From contig DATAUW010000021.1 in the NCBI GenBank assembly GCA_036268055.1, positions 21,297 to 85,296 of the forward strand: DNA of 64,000 nt, in the 5' to 3' direction. Positions within the stretch are counted from its first letter, which is position 1. Every line of letters begins with the position of its first letter. Source of the DNA: Verrucomicrobiia bacterium. GTDB lineage: Bacteria; Verrucomicrobiota; Verrucomicrobiia; Limisphaerales; Pedosphaeraceae. Under the pieces are notes generated by a model. That model was not told where the DNA came from. It made no database searches and worked only from the letters and a program-made list of their open reading frames with translations. Of the stretch, positions 8,920 through 17,607 are shown one piece after another. A program made the translations under genes and the position numbers.

Positions 8920-9230
8920 TCCATGGCGCGGATTTTCATCGAAACGACTTTTCCCGTTGTCGCATCCACTTTAAAAATCTTATATTTTGCTTTTGGCCCG
9001 CCTAAAAGGAGGCTCTCCAAATTGATATGATTCGATTTGGCCACCTTGGGTTTGCCATTGGGTGTCTCAAATCCTAAAGTAATCAGCCAATATTTTTCAT
9101 CTTCAGATAACTCCGCTTCTTCCAGACTGAAATTAATAGCCGTTGGAAAAAGTGCCTGAGAATATTCCATCGCAGATTTGGCCGCTTGCCGCACGTCCAA
9201 TAAGTTTGGCTGTGATTTTACCGAAATCAT
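8916..9230 (-). CDS. Small partner protein of the PIN gene, PepSY-like C-terminus
   Basis: 104 residues from MISVKSQPNL (9230). A TTG start at 9269, directly after the fabF stop, is possible but the ATG is preferred. The region EEAELSEDEKYWLITLGFE followed later by YKIFKVDATTGKVVSM has the pattern of a PepSY-type fold (strand, helix, then a TGKV hairpin). It lies in the place of an antitoxin, upstream of and overlapping the PIN gene by four bases. It does not contain a recognisable DNA-binding motif, so it is not a usual PIN antitoxin such as a ribbon-helix-helix or AbrB protein. Role unknown. Confidence 0.6.
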   Translation of the reverse strand: MISVKSQPNLLDVRQAAKSAMEYSQALFPTAINFSLEEAELSEDEKYWLITLGFETPNGKPKVAKSNHINLESLLLGGPKAKYKIFKVDATTGKVVSMKIRAME

Positions 9231-9269
9231 AGGACAGTTTAACGCAAAGCCCGCTGTTCTGAAAGCCAA

Positions 9270-10529
9270 TTAACCCAAAAACTTTTTCGCGGCGATGGTC
9301 GCGTTGTGGCCGCCGAAACCGAACGAGTTGTTCAGGATGGCGTTGACCTTCATCTCGCGCGCGGTGTTGGGGACGTAATCCAAATCGCATTCGGGATCGG
9401 GATTTTCGTAATTGATGGTGGGCGGGACGGCATCGGTCTGGATCGCCTTGGCGCAGGCGGCCATTTCAATCGCCCCAGCCGCGCCGAGCATGTGGCCGGT
9501 CGCGCCCTTGGTGGAACTCACCGCGAGCTTGCGGGCGTATTCGCCAAAAACGGTTTTGATGGCCTGCGTCTCGCAGATGTCGCCCTGCGGAGTCGAGGTG
9601 CCGTGGGCGTTGACGTAAGAGATGTCGGAAGGATTCAGGCCGCCATTGCGCAAGGCCATTTTCATGCAGCGCGCCGCGCCTTCGCCTTCGGGCGCGGGGG
9701 CGGTGATGTGGTTGGCGTCGGCGGTGTTGCCGTAGCCGACGATCTCGCAATAAATTTTCGCGCCACGCGCTTTGGCGTGTTCCAATTCTTCAAGCACGAG
9801 CACGCCCGCGCCTTCACCCATGACGAAACCATCGCGTTCCTTGTCGAACGGACGGGAGGCGCGTTGGGGTTCGGCGTTGCGGGTGCTCATGGCGCGCATG
9901 GCGCAAAAGCCGCCGATGCCCATGGGGACAATCGTGGCTTCACTGCCGCCGGCAAAAATGGCATTGGCATCGCCCATCTTGATTGTGCGCCAGGCTTCGC
10001 CGATGGCATGCACGGAAGTCGCGCAAGCGGAGCAGGTGGCGAAATTTGGCCCGCGCAATTTGTGATACATCGAAAATAATCCCGAGGCCATGTTCGAGAT
10101 GAGCATGGGAATCATGAAGGGCGAAAGCCGGTTCGGCCCGCGCTCGCTTAACACGGTGTGTTGTTCCGAGGTGGTTTTCAGGCCGCCGATGCCGGAGCCG
10201 ATGAAGACGCCGATTTCATCGCAATTCAGCTTGGACAAATCCATGCCGGAATCGAGCAGCGCGTGGTAACCGGCGGTGACACCGAATTGCGAGAAACGGT
10301 CGGTGCGCTTGACTTCCTTGGGATTGGGAAAGCCCGGACCGGGAACGAAATCCTTTATCTCAGCGGCGATTTTGCAATCGAATTCCGTGGCGTCAAAGGA
10401 AGTGATCTCGCTGATGCCGCATTTGGCGTTGAGGAGATTATTCCAGAAGGGTTCGATGTGTTGCCCGAGGGAGGAAACCACGCCAATGCCAGTGACAACG
10501 ATCCTGCGCTCGGTCCAATTGCTTACCAT
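9270..10529 (-). CDS. fabF: Beta-ketoacyl-ACP synthase II FabF
   Basis: Condenses malonyl-ACP with acyl-ACP to extend fatty acids; cytosolic. 419 residues, usual length. The Cys-His-His triad is visible: the Cys in ATCSACATSVHAIGEA, the His in NAHGTSTPQGD and the His in KGATGHMLGAAGA; GFGGHNAT closes the protein. It is the last gene of a fabD-fabG-acpP-fabF cluster on the minus strand, 70 bases after acpP. Confidence 0.97.
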   Translation of the reverse strand: MVSNWTERRIVVTGIGVVSSLGQHIEPFWNNLLNAKCGISEITSFDATEFDCKIAAEIKDFVPGPGFPNPKEVKRTDRFSQFGVTAGYHALLDSGMDLSKLNCDEIGVFIGSGIGGLKTTSEQHTVLSERGPNRLSPFMIPMLISNMASGLFSMYHKLRGPNFATCSACATSVHAIGEAWRTIKMGDANAIFAGGSEATIVPMGIGGFCAMRAMSTRNAEPQRASRPFDKERDGFVMGEGAGVLVLEELEHAKARGAKIYCEIVGYGNTADANHITAPAPEGEGAARCMKMALRNGGLNPSDISYVNAHGTSTPQGDICETQAIKTVFGEYARKLAVSSTKGATGHMLGAAGAIEMAACAKAIQTDAVPPTINYENPDPECDLDYVPNTAREMKVNAILNNSFGFGGHNATIAAKKFLG

Positions 10530-10599
10530 AAAATATAGACGGGGCAGCTTGAGCTGGCGACAGCCAAAACCGCCCCGTGTCAGTTCGTACCGCGGTTAA

Positions 10600-10845
10600 T
10601 TATTTCTGCTCGATGTCTTCGATGTATTTGATGACGTCGCCAACGCTCTGCAATTTCTCGGCCTGTTCGTCGGGGATTTCGTGGCCAAATTCCTCTTCGA
10701 GCGCCATGACCAATTCCACCGTGTCGAGCGAATCCGCGCCGAGATCCTCGATGAACTTGGCATCGGGCGTGACCTGGTCGGCATTGACTCCAAGTTGCTC
10801 GACGATAATATCTTTTACTCTCTGCTCAATAGTTTTTTCAGCCAT
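10600..10845 (-). CDS. acpP: Acyl carrier protein
   Basis: 81 residues, acidic, with the phosphopantetheine attachment serine in the DSLDTVEL motif ([11 protein letters not shown]). Carries growing acyl chains for fatty-acid and lipid A synthesis. A good ribosome site (GGAGT) precedes the ATG by six bases. Lies between fabG and fabF as in many bacteria. Confidence 0.97.
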   Translation of the reverse strand: MAEKTIEQRVKDIIVEQLGVNADQVTPDAKFIEDLGADSLDTVELVMALEEEFGHEIPDEQAEKLQSVGDVIKYIEDIEQK

Positions 10846-11013
10846 GGGTTACTCCGTTTCTGTTTATGTAGTGTCTGTCTAAGCCACGTTCCAGAAAGCG
10901 TCAAGCCCTGAATCGTGAAAATCTTTCATTGTCTGTGATGTTTTTGCATCGTTGCGGTTGCAAAGCAACCTCTTTTCTGTAGCCACTTCGCGAGGTCGCG
11001 TCCAGCGTCAATT

Positions 11014-11757
11014 TCACATGACCATGCCGCCGTCCACCGTCAAAACCTGCCCGGTGATATATCTGGCGCCCGGACTCGCCAAGAATAGCGCGGCGTGGGC
11101 GATGTCTTCCGACTGGCCAAGGCAATTCAACGGGATTTTTTTGAGCAATTCAGTTTTGAATTCCTCTTTCAGCCCGGCGGTCATGTCGGTTTCGATAAAA
11201 CCGGGCGCGAGCGCGTTCACGGTGATGCCGCGCGAAGCGAACTCGCGCGCGACGGATTGGGTGAGGCCAATGAGGCCGGCTTTGCTTGAGGCGTAGTTGC
11301 ATTGCCCGGCGTTTCCAATCAGGCCAATGACGCTGGCGACATTAATAATGCGCCCGGAGCGTTGCTTGATGAAACTGCGCGAAAGCGCGCGGATGAAAAG
11401 AAAGGCGCCTTTGAGATTTGTGTCGAGCACGGTGTCCCAATCTTCGTCGGCCATGCGCATCAGGAGGCCGTCGCGGGTGACGCCTGCATTGTTGACGAGG
11501 ATGTCCACGCGGCCGGCGTCGGTGAGAATTTTTTCGGCGGCGGCATTCACGCTGGCGGTGTCGGACACATCCACGGCGTAGGCCCAGGCCTTGCGCCCGA
11601 GCGCGCGCACTTCGGCGGCGACCTTCTCGGAATTTTCCGCCGTGCGCGAGACGCAGGCGATGTCCGCGCCTTCGGCGGCGAATTTCAAGGCAATCGCGCG
11701 GCCGATTCCCCGGCCCGCGCCCGTCACCACCGCAACTTGATTGGCTAATTGACTCAT
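11014..11757 (-). CDS. fabG: 3-oxoacyl-ACP reductase FabG
   Basis: NADPH-dependent reduction of 3-oxoacyl-ACP. 247 residues, classical short-chain dehydrogenase: cofactor motif VVTGAGRGIG at the N-terminus, NNAGVTRDGLLMRM, catalytic Ser in INVASVIG and YASSK, and VNALAPGFIETDM. The C-terminus GARYITGQVLTVDGGMVM is typical of FabG rather than of other SDR enzymes. Second gene of the fab cluster, with about 170 bases before acpP. Confidence 0.96.
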   Translation of the reverse strand: MSQLANQVAVVTGAGRGIGRAIALKFAAEGADIACVSRTAENSEKVAAEVRALGRKAWAYAVDVSDTASVNAAAEKILTDAGRVDILVNNAGVTRDGLLMRMADEDWDTVLDTNLKGAFLFIRALSRSFIKQRSGRIINVASVIGLIGNAGQCNYASSKAGLIGLTQSVAREFASRGITVNALAPGFIETDMTAGLKEEFKTELLKKIPLNCLGQSEDIAHAALFLASPGARYITGQVLTVDGGMVM

Positions 11758-11853
11758 AAGTTCGAGGGCCGATTTTTTGACAGAACGCGGCGAATGAACA
11801 GATTTATTTTTGGATTTATTTTTGCGCGAACGAGAACAAATGTTTTAAGCATT

Positions 11854-12783
11854 TCAATTTTTTAATTGCGCCACCGTCGCCGCGAGACTGGCTGAATCGG
11901 AGACATTCAGCATCTGCGCGGTGGGTTCGATGCGTTTCATGAAGCCGCTCAGGGCTTTGCCGGGGCCGAGTTCGATAAAGCGGGTGAAGCCTTGCGCGAG
12001 CAGATAGCGCATGGATTGTTCCCAGCGCACGGCGGAGGTGACTTGTTCGACGAGCAGTTGGTGGATTTCGGCGGGTGTGCCGTGGGGTTGCGCGCTAATG
12101 TTGGCGATCGTGGTGGTTTTTGGCGCGCGCAGGGGAATGGCGGAGAGTGCGTGTTGCAATTTTGGTTTTGCGCTCGCCATCAAGGCCGAGTGATAGGCGC
12201 CGGCGACGGGCAAGGGAAGCGCGCGTTTTGCGCCTTTCGCCTTGGCGAGTTCGCAGGCGCGTTCGATTTTTTCAGCGACCCCGGAGATGACGAGTTGGCC
12301 GGGGCAATTCAAGTTGGCGAGTTCGACGCCTGCTTCGGCGCACGCTTCGCGGGTGGGGGCTTCGTCGAGTCCGATGATCGCGGCCATGCCGCCGCGCGTG
12401 ACTTCGCAGGCTTCCTGCATGAATTGGCCGCGCTGGCGGACGACCCGCAAGGCGTCCGGAAAATCCATCGCGCCCGCGGCGGTGAGCGCGGTGAATTCTC
12501 CGAGGGACAATCCGGCGGTGGCATCGAAAGTGAGGCTCGACACTTGTTCGCGCAGAAGTTGAAATGCAATCCAGCTTACGAGAAAAATTCCCGGCTGCGC
12601 ATTTTCTGTCTTGGTCAATTCGGCTTCCGGTCCGGCGAAACAAATCTGCGCAAGATCGTAGCCGAGCGCGGCGTTGGCCTGGTCGAACCATGACCGCGCT
12701 GAGGGAAAGGCTTCGGCTAAATCTTTGCCCATGCCGACGACTTGCGCACCCTGACCCGCGAACAACAATGCTGTTTTGCTCAT
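11854..12783 (-). CDS. fabD: Malonyl-CoA--ACP transacylase FabD
   Basis: Loads malonyl groups on ACP. 309 residues starting MSKTALLFAGQGAQ. The nucleophile elbow is GLSLGEF where the textbook motif is GHSxGE: the serine is kept but the histidine before it is a leucine. The catalytic histidine is in AGAYHSALM and the GQLVISG segment is present. First gene of the fab cluster; the 436 bases upstream hold no gene and probably the promoter. Confidence 0.95.
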   Translation of the reverse strand: MSKTALLFAGQGAQVVGMGKDLAEAFPSARSWFDQANAALGYDLAQICFAGPEAELTKTENAQPGIFLVSWIAFQLLREQVSSLTFDATAGLSLGEFTALTAAGAMDFPDALRVVRQRGQFMQEACEVTRGGMAAIIGLDEAPTREACAEAGVELANLNCPGQLVISGVAEKIERACELAKAKGAKRALPLPVAGAYHSALMASAKPKLQHALSAIPLRAPKTTTIANISAQPHGTPAEIHQLLVEQVTSAVRWEQSMRYLLAQGFTRFIELGPGKALSGFMKRIEPTAQMLNVSDSASLAATVAQLKN

Positions 12784-13219
12784 AAGTAAAAATCACTAAA
12801 CCATAAAATGGGCGGAGAGCGAAAGCCTGATTTGATGCCGTTGGTGTGATTTGAATTGACGCAGAGGCGCAGAGGTTCTTGCGGACGGCCACTGGGAGAA
12901 GAAATTACACATTTCTGAATGAGTTTTGATTCGTGTTCAATTCGTGGTTTTAAGTCTTTGTTTTTTCTCTGCGTCTCTGCGCCTCTGCGTTAAATAAAGT
13001 TTTGAGAAAAGGGGCGAGTTCACAAGAGGCTTTTCCGCAAGTTGCAATCTTCCCGCGGCTGGCCTTAGTGCAAGTTGCGCAAGGCGGGCATTGCAAAGTA
13101 CCCGCGCAAAATGCCCAACGTATTGAAGCTCAAGCATATTTCTACCGCGTCATTATGTCGGCATTCTTTCAGCTATTTGAGACGAGCTTGGCAACAACAA
13201 CCAAACCAATAAGCGATTT
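12784..13219. other. Gene-free stretch between fabD and the PRC gene
   Basis: 436 bases between divergent genes. It contains the inverted repeat listed separately (12860-12990). No ORF here has a recognisable product or a supported start. Promoters for fabD and for the PRC protein must lie here but I cannot place them. Confidence 0.5.
12860..12990. repeat. Small inverted-repeat element
   Basis: A 16-base sequence ACGCAGAGGCGCAGAG at 12860-12875 is repeated exactly as its complement at 12975-12990, about 100 bases apart. The right arm is itself a tandem of CTCTGCG units (12967-12990). The arms end the element sharply and the interior is AT-richer. This could be a small non-coding dispersed repeat or a MITE-like element; only this copy is visible in the window. 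Confidence 0.55.
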
Positions 13220-14923
13220 ATGAAAAAACAAATGATTCTAGCCGTGAGCGCCACTACGTTGACGCTCTTTTCCGTCAGTGTTCTGGCCGATAATTTGAAC
13301 AACACAAATTATCCGAATTCAAATTATCCCGACGCCAATCACTATTCCCGCGACACGGATGCCGCGCAGTTCCATCGGCAGCGCCGCAACGGTGAACTTG
13401 GCAAGGCCGACCACCTCATGGGCATGGCCGTAAAAAATGACGCAGGCGAAACCATCGGCAAAGTGAGAGACCTCGCGCTGGATTTACAAAATGGCCGGAT
13501 TGTTTCGGTCATCGTCGCAGCGGGCGGCGTGATGGGGGTGGACCGCAAACTCGTCGCGGTTCCGCCTTCGCTGTTCACGATTGATGAAGGGAACAAGACA
13601 CTCCGCACCAGCCTGGACAAGAGCCAGTTGGAAAATGCGCCCGAATTCAAAATGAGCGATTGGAAGAACGCCACGCAAGCCAGTCAGATCCGCGAGTCCT
13701 ATCAGTATTATGGAGTGCCAACTTATTTCGGCGCATGGTCGGCTTCAAATGAAGACCGCATCAATAATGTCAATAATGTGAATTACACCAGCAGTCCCGT
13801 GGGAAATGGCAAAGCGCGCGACCTTACCGGCCAGCCAAATAATACCGCGGACAGCGTGAATGCCGCCGCTAATGCCGCCGCAGTCGCCGATAATTCCAGC
13901 ACCAATACGGGTTCGCGCGCAGATGCACGGGATTATAGCGGCGCTCCCGCGAACAACTATGCGTCGAACAATTATACAAACAACGCCGGCCTCGGCAATG
14001 GCAAGGCGCGCGACGTCAACGGCAATTACACGACGAATTTACCTGATGGAAATGTGGTGAATACGGGCAGCAGCGCCAGTGTTACGCCTTATGCCAATCC
14101 CAGCCAGGAAGGCAACCTCAAGCCGCGCGAAGCGGCGGGCATGTATGCGCAACAGGGAACGACCTATTATTCATTCCCAAGTCCTACTGGTGGAACCAAC
14201 GCTTATTATCATTCAGCCAGTTATTATGACCGCCAGCATCCGCAAAATATTGGTGAAGTAGTGAGTGGCCGGAAGGTGATCGGCTCGACGGTCTATGACA
14301 GCCAGAACGAAAAAGTCGGCAAGGTGGAGAACTTCGTCATTGATCTGCAATCGGGCCGCATCGTCGAAGTGGTTTTGGAATCCGGCGGGTTCCTGGGCAT
14401 CCACGATCAATATACCGCGGTGCCACCACAATCGGTTCGTTATAACACCGGCGACTCGCGCATCACAATGGATGTGACTCGTGATTCGCTGCAATCGTCG
14501 CCGCATTTCCGCGACCAGGATTGGGAAACGGCGAACCAGCCGGAGCGGATCAACGACATTTATCGCAGTTATCATGTGGAGCCCTATTTCACGCAGGATG
14601 CGGCAGACAACACTGCCCGCAATGTGCGTGACCGCAGCGGCGATACATTGACGCCCGCGGATCAGGGCAATAGCAAGTCCGACATCCAAACCACTGCGCA
14701 AATCCGCAAGGCAGTACTGCAAATTGACAATCTTTCAGTGGATGCCAAAAACGTGAAGATCATCACCCGCGATGGTCACGTGACCTTGCGCGGCGTGGTG
14801 AACAGCGACCAGGAAAAGCACGAAGTTCTTGAGGCCGCGAAACGCATCAGCAGCACCGGCGAGGTGGACGATCAGTTGGACGTGAAGGGCACCACTCCGA
14901 TTTCAACGGACTCAGCCAAATAA
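13220..14923 (+). CDS. Envelope protein with two PRC-barrel domains and a BON domain
   Basis: 567 residues. A signal peptide (MKKQMILAVSATTLTLFSVSVLA) is followed by a PRC-barrel at about 60-140 (GMAVKNDAGETIGKVRDLALDL), an Asn/Ala/Gly-rich linker with repeated GNGKARD segments (about 180-300), a second PRC-barrel at about 345-425 (GSTVYDSQNEKVGKVENFVIDL), and a C-terminal BON domain (about 490-560; IRKAVLQIDNLSVDAKNVKIITRDGHVTLRG in part). BON domains bind membranes or polymers and occur in stress proteins such as OsmY; PRC barrels are small adaptor folds. Probably a periplasmic envelope-stress protein. A terminator follows at 14969, so it is likely a single-gene unit. Confidence 0.85.
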   Translation: MKKQMILAVSATTLTLFSVSVLADNLNNTNYPNSNYPDANHYSRDTDAAQFHRQRRNGELGKADHLMGMAVKNDAGETIGKVRDLALDLQNGRIVSVIVAAGGVMGVDRKLVAVPPSLFTIDEGNKTLRTSLDKSQLENAPEFKMSDWKNATQASQIRESYQYYGVPTYFGAWSASNEDRINNVNNVNYTSSPVGNGKARDLTGQPNNTADSVNAAANAAAVADNSSTNTGSRADARDYSGAPANNYASNNYTNNAGLGNGKARDVNGNYTTNLPDGNVVNTGSSASVTPYANPSQEGNLKPREAAGMYAQQGTTYYSFPSPTGGTNAYYHSASYYDRQHPQNIGEVVSGRKVIGSTVYDSQNEKVGKVENFVIDLQSGRIVEVVLESGGFLGIHDQYTAVPPQSVRYNTGDSRITMDVTRDSLQSSPHFRDQDWETANQPERINDIYRSYHVEPYFTQDAADNTARNVRDRSGDTLTPADQGNSKSDIQTTAQIRKAVLQIDNLSVDAKNVKIITRDGHVTLRGVVNSDQEKHEVLEAAKRISSTGEVDDQLDVKGTTPISTDSAK

Positions 14924-14968
14924 TTGGCCGGGGCCAGCGAAGCTCAACCGCAAGGCTGAGACTAATAC

Positions 14969-15004
14969 GCCCTCCCAGATCCGAAAGGTGCGGGAGGGCT
15001 TTTG
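14969..15004 (+). terminator. Rho-independent terminator after the PRC-BON gene
   Basis: GCCCTCCC at 14969-14976 pairs with GGGAGGGC at 14992-14999, with a 15-base loop and a short T tract (TTTT) directly after. It lies 45 bases past the stop codon and 24 before the mscS start. Confidence 0.85.
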
Positions 15005-15027
15005 TCTGCCAGATTTAAATGCTCTGA

Positions 15028-16059
15028 ATGAATACCAGCACTAACGCGCCAGACTTTTTTGAAAAGGTGTTAGCCCATACCCCGGTCGAACATTTTTGGC
15101 ATGAGACCCCGGTGATCGTACATGCGGGGTTGATTATCATTGTCGCTTTTCTGATCCATCTCTTCGTCAAATTGATTCACGCCATCAGCGAATGGCTCAT
15201 CAAAAAAGACCAGGCGAAAAAATCCGCGTTCGGGTTCGTCACGGAAAAGCCGAAGTTTGTGACCATCGTGCAACTCGTGGTGAGCGCGGTGACCTTCGGG
15301 GTATATTTTATCGCCGTGGGGCTGGTATTTATCGCGCTGTTTCATTTTAGCGATACTTTCCTGAAAACCTATTTGTCGAGCGCGGCGGTAGTGGGACTGG
15401 CGCTGAGCTTTGGTTTACAGGGGTTGGTGCAGGACGTGGTGACGGGAGTGACGTTGATCCTGTCGAATGTGATGGATGCGGGCGACATCGTGGATTTGTC
15501 CGGGGTGGTAGGTCGTGTGGAGCAAATCGGTTTGCGTTTTACGAAAGTGATCAATTTTTTCAACCAGGAAATTTTCGTGCCGAACCGGAACATCGTGAAC
15601 GTGGCGCGTTTTCCCCGTGAGGGCGTGTATGCCTACGCCGATGTCCAAATCTCGCGGCAGGCCGACCAGGAAAAAGCTGCGCAGATGGCAAATGACGTGG
15701 CCAAAGGCATCTGGTCGCAATTCGGCGCGATCGTTTTGGCCGAGCCGAAGCTTGGGACAATTCAAGTGGCCACGCCGGGCGGATGGAATTATCTGCGAGT
15801 GCAATTCAAGATTTGGCCGGGCCAAACTTTGATCGAGACCGCCTTCCGCCCGCAGATGGTGAGCGCCATGAAAGCCTTTGATCCGAATTACGCCGACTGG
15901 ATGGTTCCGGTGACTTACCGCGCGATTTCGGTCACGGGTGTGCAGGACAAAGCAGCCCTTGGACGCGCCATAAAACTTCAACCGCAGCCGGGAGACGAGA
16001 GGGCTCAAGTGAATGTCAGGAACGGCTCGTATTCGGAAGATATGCGGAGGACCCGGTGA
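15028..16059 (+). CDS. MscS-type mechanosensitive channel
   Basis: 343 residues. Three or more membrane segments are visible (about 28-48, 83-107, 113-140). The pore helix and signature FGLQGLVQDVVTGVTLILSN (about 128-147) is the MscS core, followed by the beta domain (GDIVDLSGVVGRVEQIGLRFT, RNIVNVAR as VPNRNIVNVARFPREG). The C-terminal tail is short and polar. Role: release of solutes on osmotic downshock, inner membrane. Preceded by a terminator, so probably expressed alone. Confidence 0.9.
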   Translation: MNTSTNAPDFFEKVLAHTPVEHFWHETPVIVHAGLIIIVAFLIHLFVKLIHAISEWLIKKDQAKKSAFGFVTEKPKFVTIVQLVVSAVTFGVYFIAVGLVFIALFHFSDTFLKTYLSSAAVVGLALSFGLQGLVQDVVTGVTLILSNVMDAGDIVDLSGVVGRVEQIGLRFTKVINFFNQEIFVPNRNIVNVARFPREGVYAYADVQISRQADQEKAAQMANDVAKGIWSQFGAIVLAEPKLGTIQVATPGGWNYLRVQFKIWPGQTLIETAFRPQMVSAMKAFDPNYADWMVPVTYRAISVTGVQDKAALGRAIKLQPQPGDERAQVNVRNGSYSEDMRRTR

Positions 16060-16087
16060 TAGAAGCGAGTCCAAACTTCGAAGAAAA

Positions 16088-16172
16088 TGGTGCCCACGAC
16101 AGGACTTGAACCTGTACGATGTTACTCACTAGAACCTGAATCTAGCGCGTCTGCCAATTCCGCCACGTGGGC
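16088..16172 (-). tRNA. tRNA-Leu(CAG)
   Basis: Read on the minus strand: acceptor GCCCACG pairs with CGTGGGC, D-arm GGCGGAATTGGCAGACGC, anticodon stem CTAGA/TCTAG around the loop TTCAGGT (anticodon CAG), a variable arm of about 13 bases, and T-arm ACAGG-TTCAAGT-CCTGT. CCA is encoded. Length 85. An integrase remnant begins about 40 bases from its 5' end. Confidence 0.96.
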
Positions 16173-16286
16173 ATCTTGATAACCGAACCCTCAAGATCGC
16201 CATACACCATATCAGAGGAAGGTTCATGAACGCAAGCGGCCAATTCAATGCCCTTGGAAATGGGGTGTGATTAGAAGTGGGTGAGA

Positions 16287-17294
16287 TTAATTCCATAGGG
16301 ACTGCCATTGATGGTTGGCTCTGAGGACGCGGAGATGGGCGATTTGGTCGGCGGAGTCTTTGAGCCAGACCGCGCCAGCCTTTTTGAGTCGGGCATGGAG
16401 GACATGGCGGTGCCCGGACTCGATCATGCCGGAGCCGATCGGCAAACCCAAGTTCAGAGCGCGCGGGTAATCCAAGCAGTCCAGCCGATTGCTCAAATAG
16501 CGATGACCGTTGCGCACCGGCGCTTCTTCGTCCGGAGTTTCGACCGATTCCAGATGCTCGGCCAGACTTTCAATTACTGGCTCAATGGCTCCCCGCCGCA
16601 GCCTTTTCTGCTGTGTCCGGCGCCATTGATCCGGGTGACTGCCCCGACAGCTTGGGGCCGCTGCTCCCAAATATTCGCTGACATGAAAAAAGTCGCACAA
16701 AAAGTTTCCTTGCGCCCCAAACACCTCCCGGCTTTGCAACCGAATCCAGTCCGCCCCATCTCCTACCGCGTGAATCTGGCTGTTCAATCCCCAACCCGCT
16801 TGGCGTGTGCAGTGCCCCCAGCGCCGCCCGGTTTCTTCCACGCTGCCGAACGTGGCGGCATAAACCGTGGTGGCGCTATCTTTGGCTTGCGCTGCCACCA
16901 ACCGCATCTCCCTCCATTCCCGGGGACGTTGGCCTTGTCTGGCTCCTGGTTCCACGGTGCAGATCATCGTTCCATCCGTCTCCGCAATCACATGCTCCGC
17001 GCCCACAGCCGGCAGCACCCGAAAGGACTGCGCATAGTCCCCTTGCAGTTTTTGCCGCGCCCGCTGGGCGTGTTCCAAAGTGGCCGTCCGCACCGCACTG
17101 GCCCCAATCTCAAAGCCATAATGCTCCTGCACACTTTCCGCTGCCCGCGCGAAGGAATGTTCACAGCCGAAATCCGTCAGCACCCGTTCCAACCGCCGGG
17201 ATTTTCCCCGCGGGGTGACGCCCAATCGCACGGGCAAAGCCCGCAAGTAACTCTTGAGCGGACTGCACCAGATCCGTTCACTCACCGCGACCAA
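16287..17294 (-). CDS. ISKra4-family transposase, catalytic part
   Basis: DDE-type transposase. Catalytic candidates are the Asp in AETDGTMICTVEP, the Asp in AVGDGADWIRL and the Glu in GSGMIESGHRHVLHARLKKAG; PREWREMRLVAA is typical of the family. The frame is open without a good start up to 17327 (reading KKTLKWWCVFGLVAVSER); the first plausible start is a TTG at 17294. In full-length family members this part is continuous with the N-terminal part encoded by the small upstream ORF. The stop TAA touches the left terminal repeat. A run of nine A lies just before the open frame. Confidence 0.8.
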   Translation of the reverse strand: MVAVSERIWCSPLKSYLRALPVRLGVTPRGKSRRLERVLTDFGCEHSFARAAESVQEHYGFEIGASAVRTATLEHAQRARQKLQGDYAQSFRVLPAVGAEHVIAETDGTMICTVEPGARQGQRPREWREMRLVAAQAKDSATTVYAATFGSVEETGRRWGHCTRQAGWGLNSQIHAVGDGADWIRLQSREVFGAQGNFLCDFFHVSEYLGAAAPSCRGSHPDQWRRTQQKRLRRGAIEPVIESLAEHLESVETPDEEAPVRNGHRYLSNRLDCLDYPRALNLGLPIGSGMIESGHRHVLHARLKKAGAVWLKDSADQIAHLRVLRANHQWQSLWN

Positions 17295-17334
17295 TCCAAA
17301 AACGCACCACCATTTCAGCGTTTTTTTTTACGGC

Positions 17335-17607
17335 TCAATACCGTCGCATCCTGACTTTGAGTTCGCGGCTTATACGCTCCTCGGCTCCGACGGCCCATTG
17401 GTTCATGGTGGCATTGCCCAAACGTCGCATCTCCTGGATTAATAACTCCTCCACCTCGTCCGCTGTTTTCAGCGGACCCTCCATGCTGCTCGCAATTTCC
17501 AGAATGCTTCGCAGTCGCTCCATCATCTCCGGGCGTTGACGCAGTTGCTCGATGAGCCGCGCTTCTTGCTGGCTCAACACCGCCGAACCATTGCTTTTGT
17601 CTTTCAT
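17335..17607 (-). CDS. ISKra4-family transposase, N-terminal part (orfA)
   Basis: 90 residues, MKDKSNGSAV to RMRRY. The segment EARLIEQLRQRPEMMERLRSI, then MEGPLKTADEVEELLIQEM and LGNATMNQWA, corresponds to the N-terminal helical part of ISKra4 transposases. It ends with TGA ten bases before the catalytic frame opens, with a run of nine A (17321-17329) between the two. A single frameshift cannot join them, because each frame has a stop on the near side (TGA at 17335-17337, TAA at 17328-17330). The copy is either decayed or makes two separate proteins. Confidence 0.7.
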   Translation of the reverse strand: MKDKSNGSAVLSQQEARLIEQLRQRPEMMERLRSILEIASSMEGPLKTADEVEELLIQEMRRLGNATMNQWAVGAEERISRELKVRMRRY

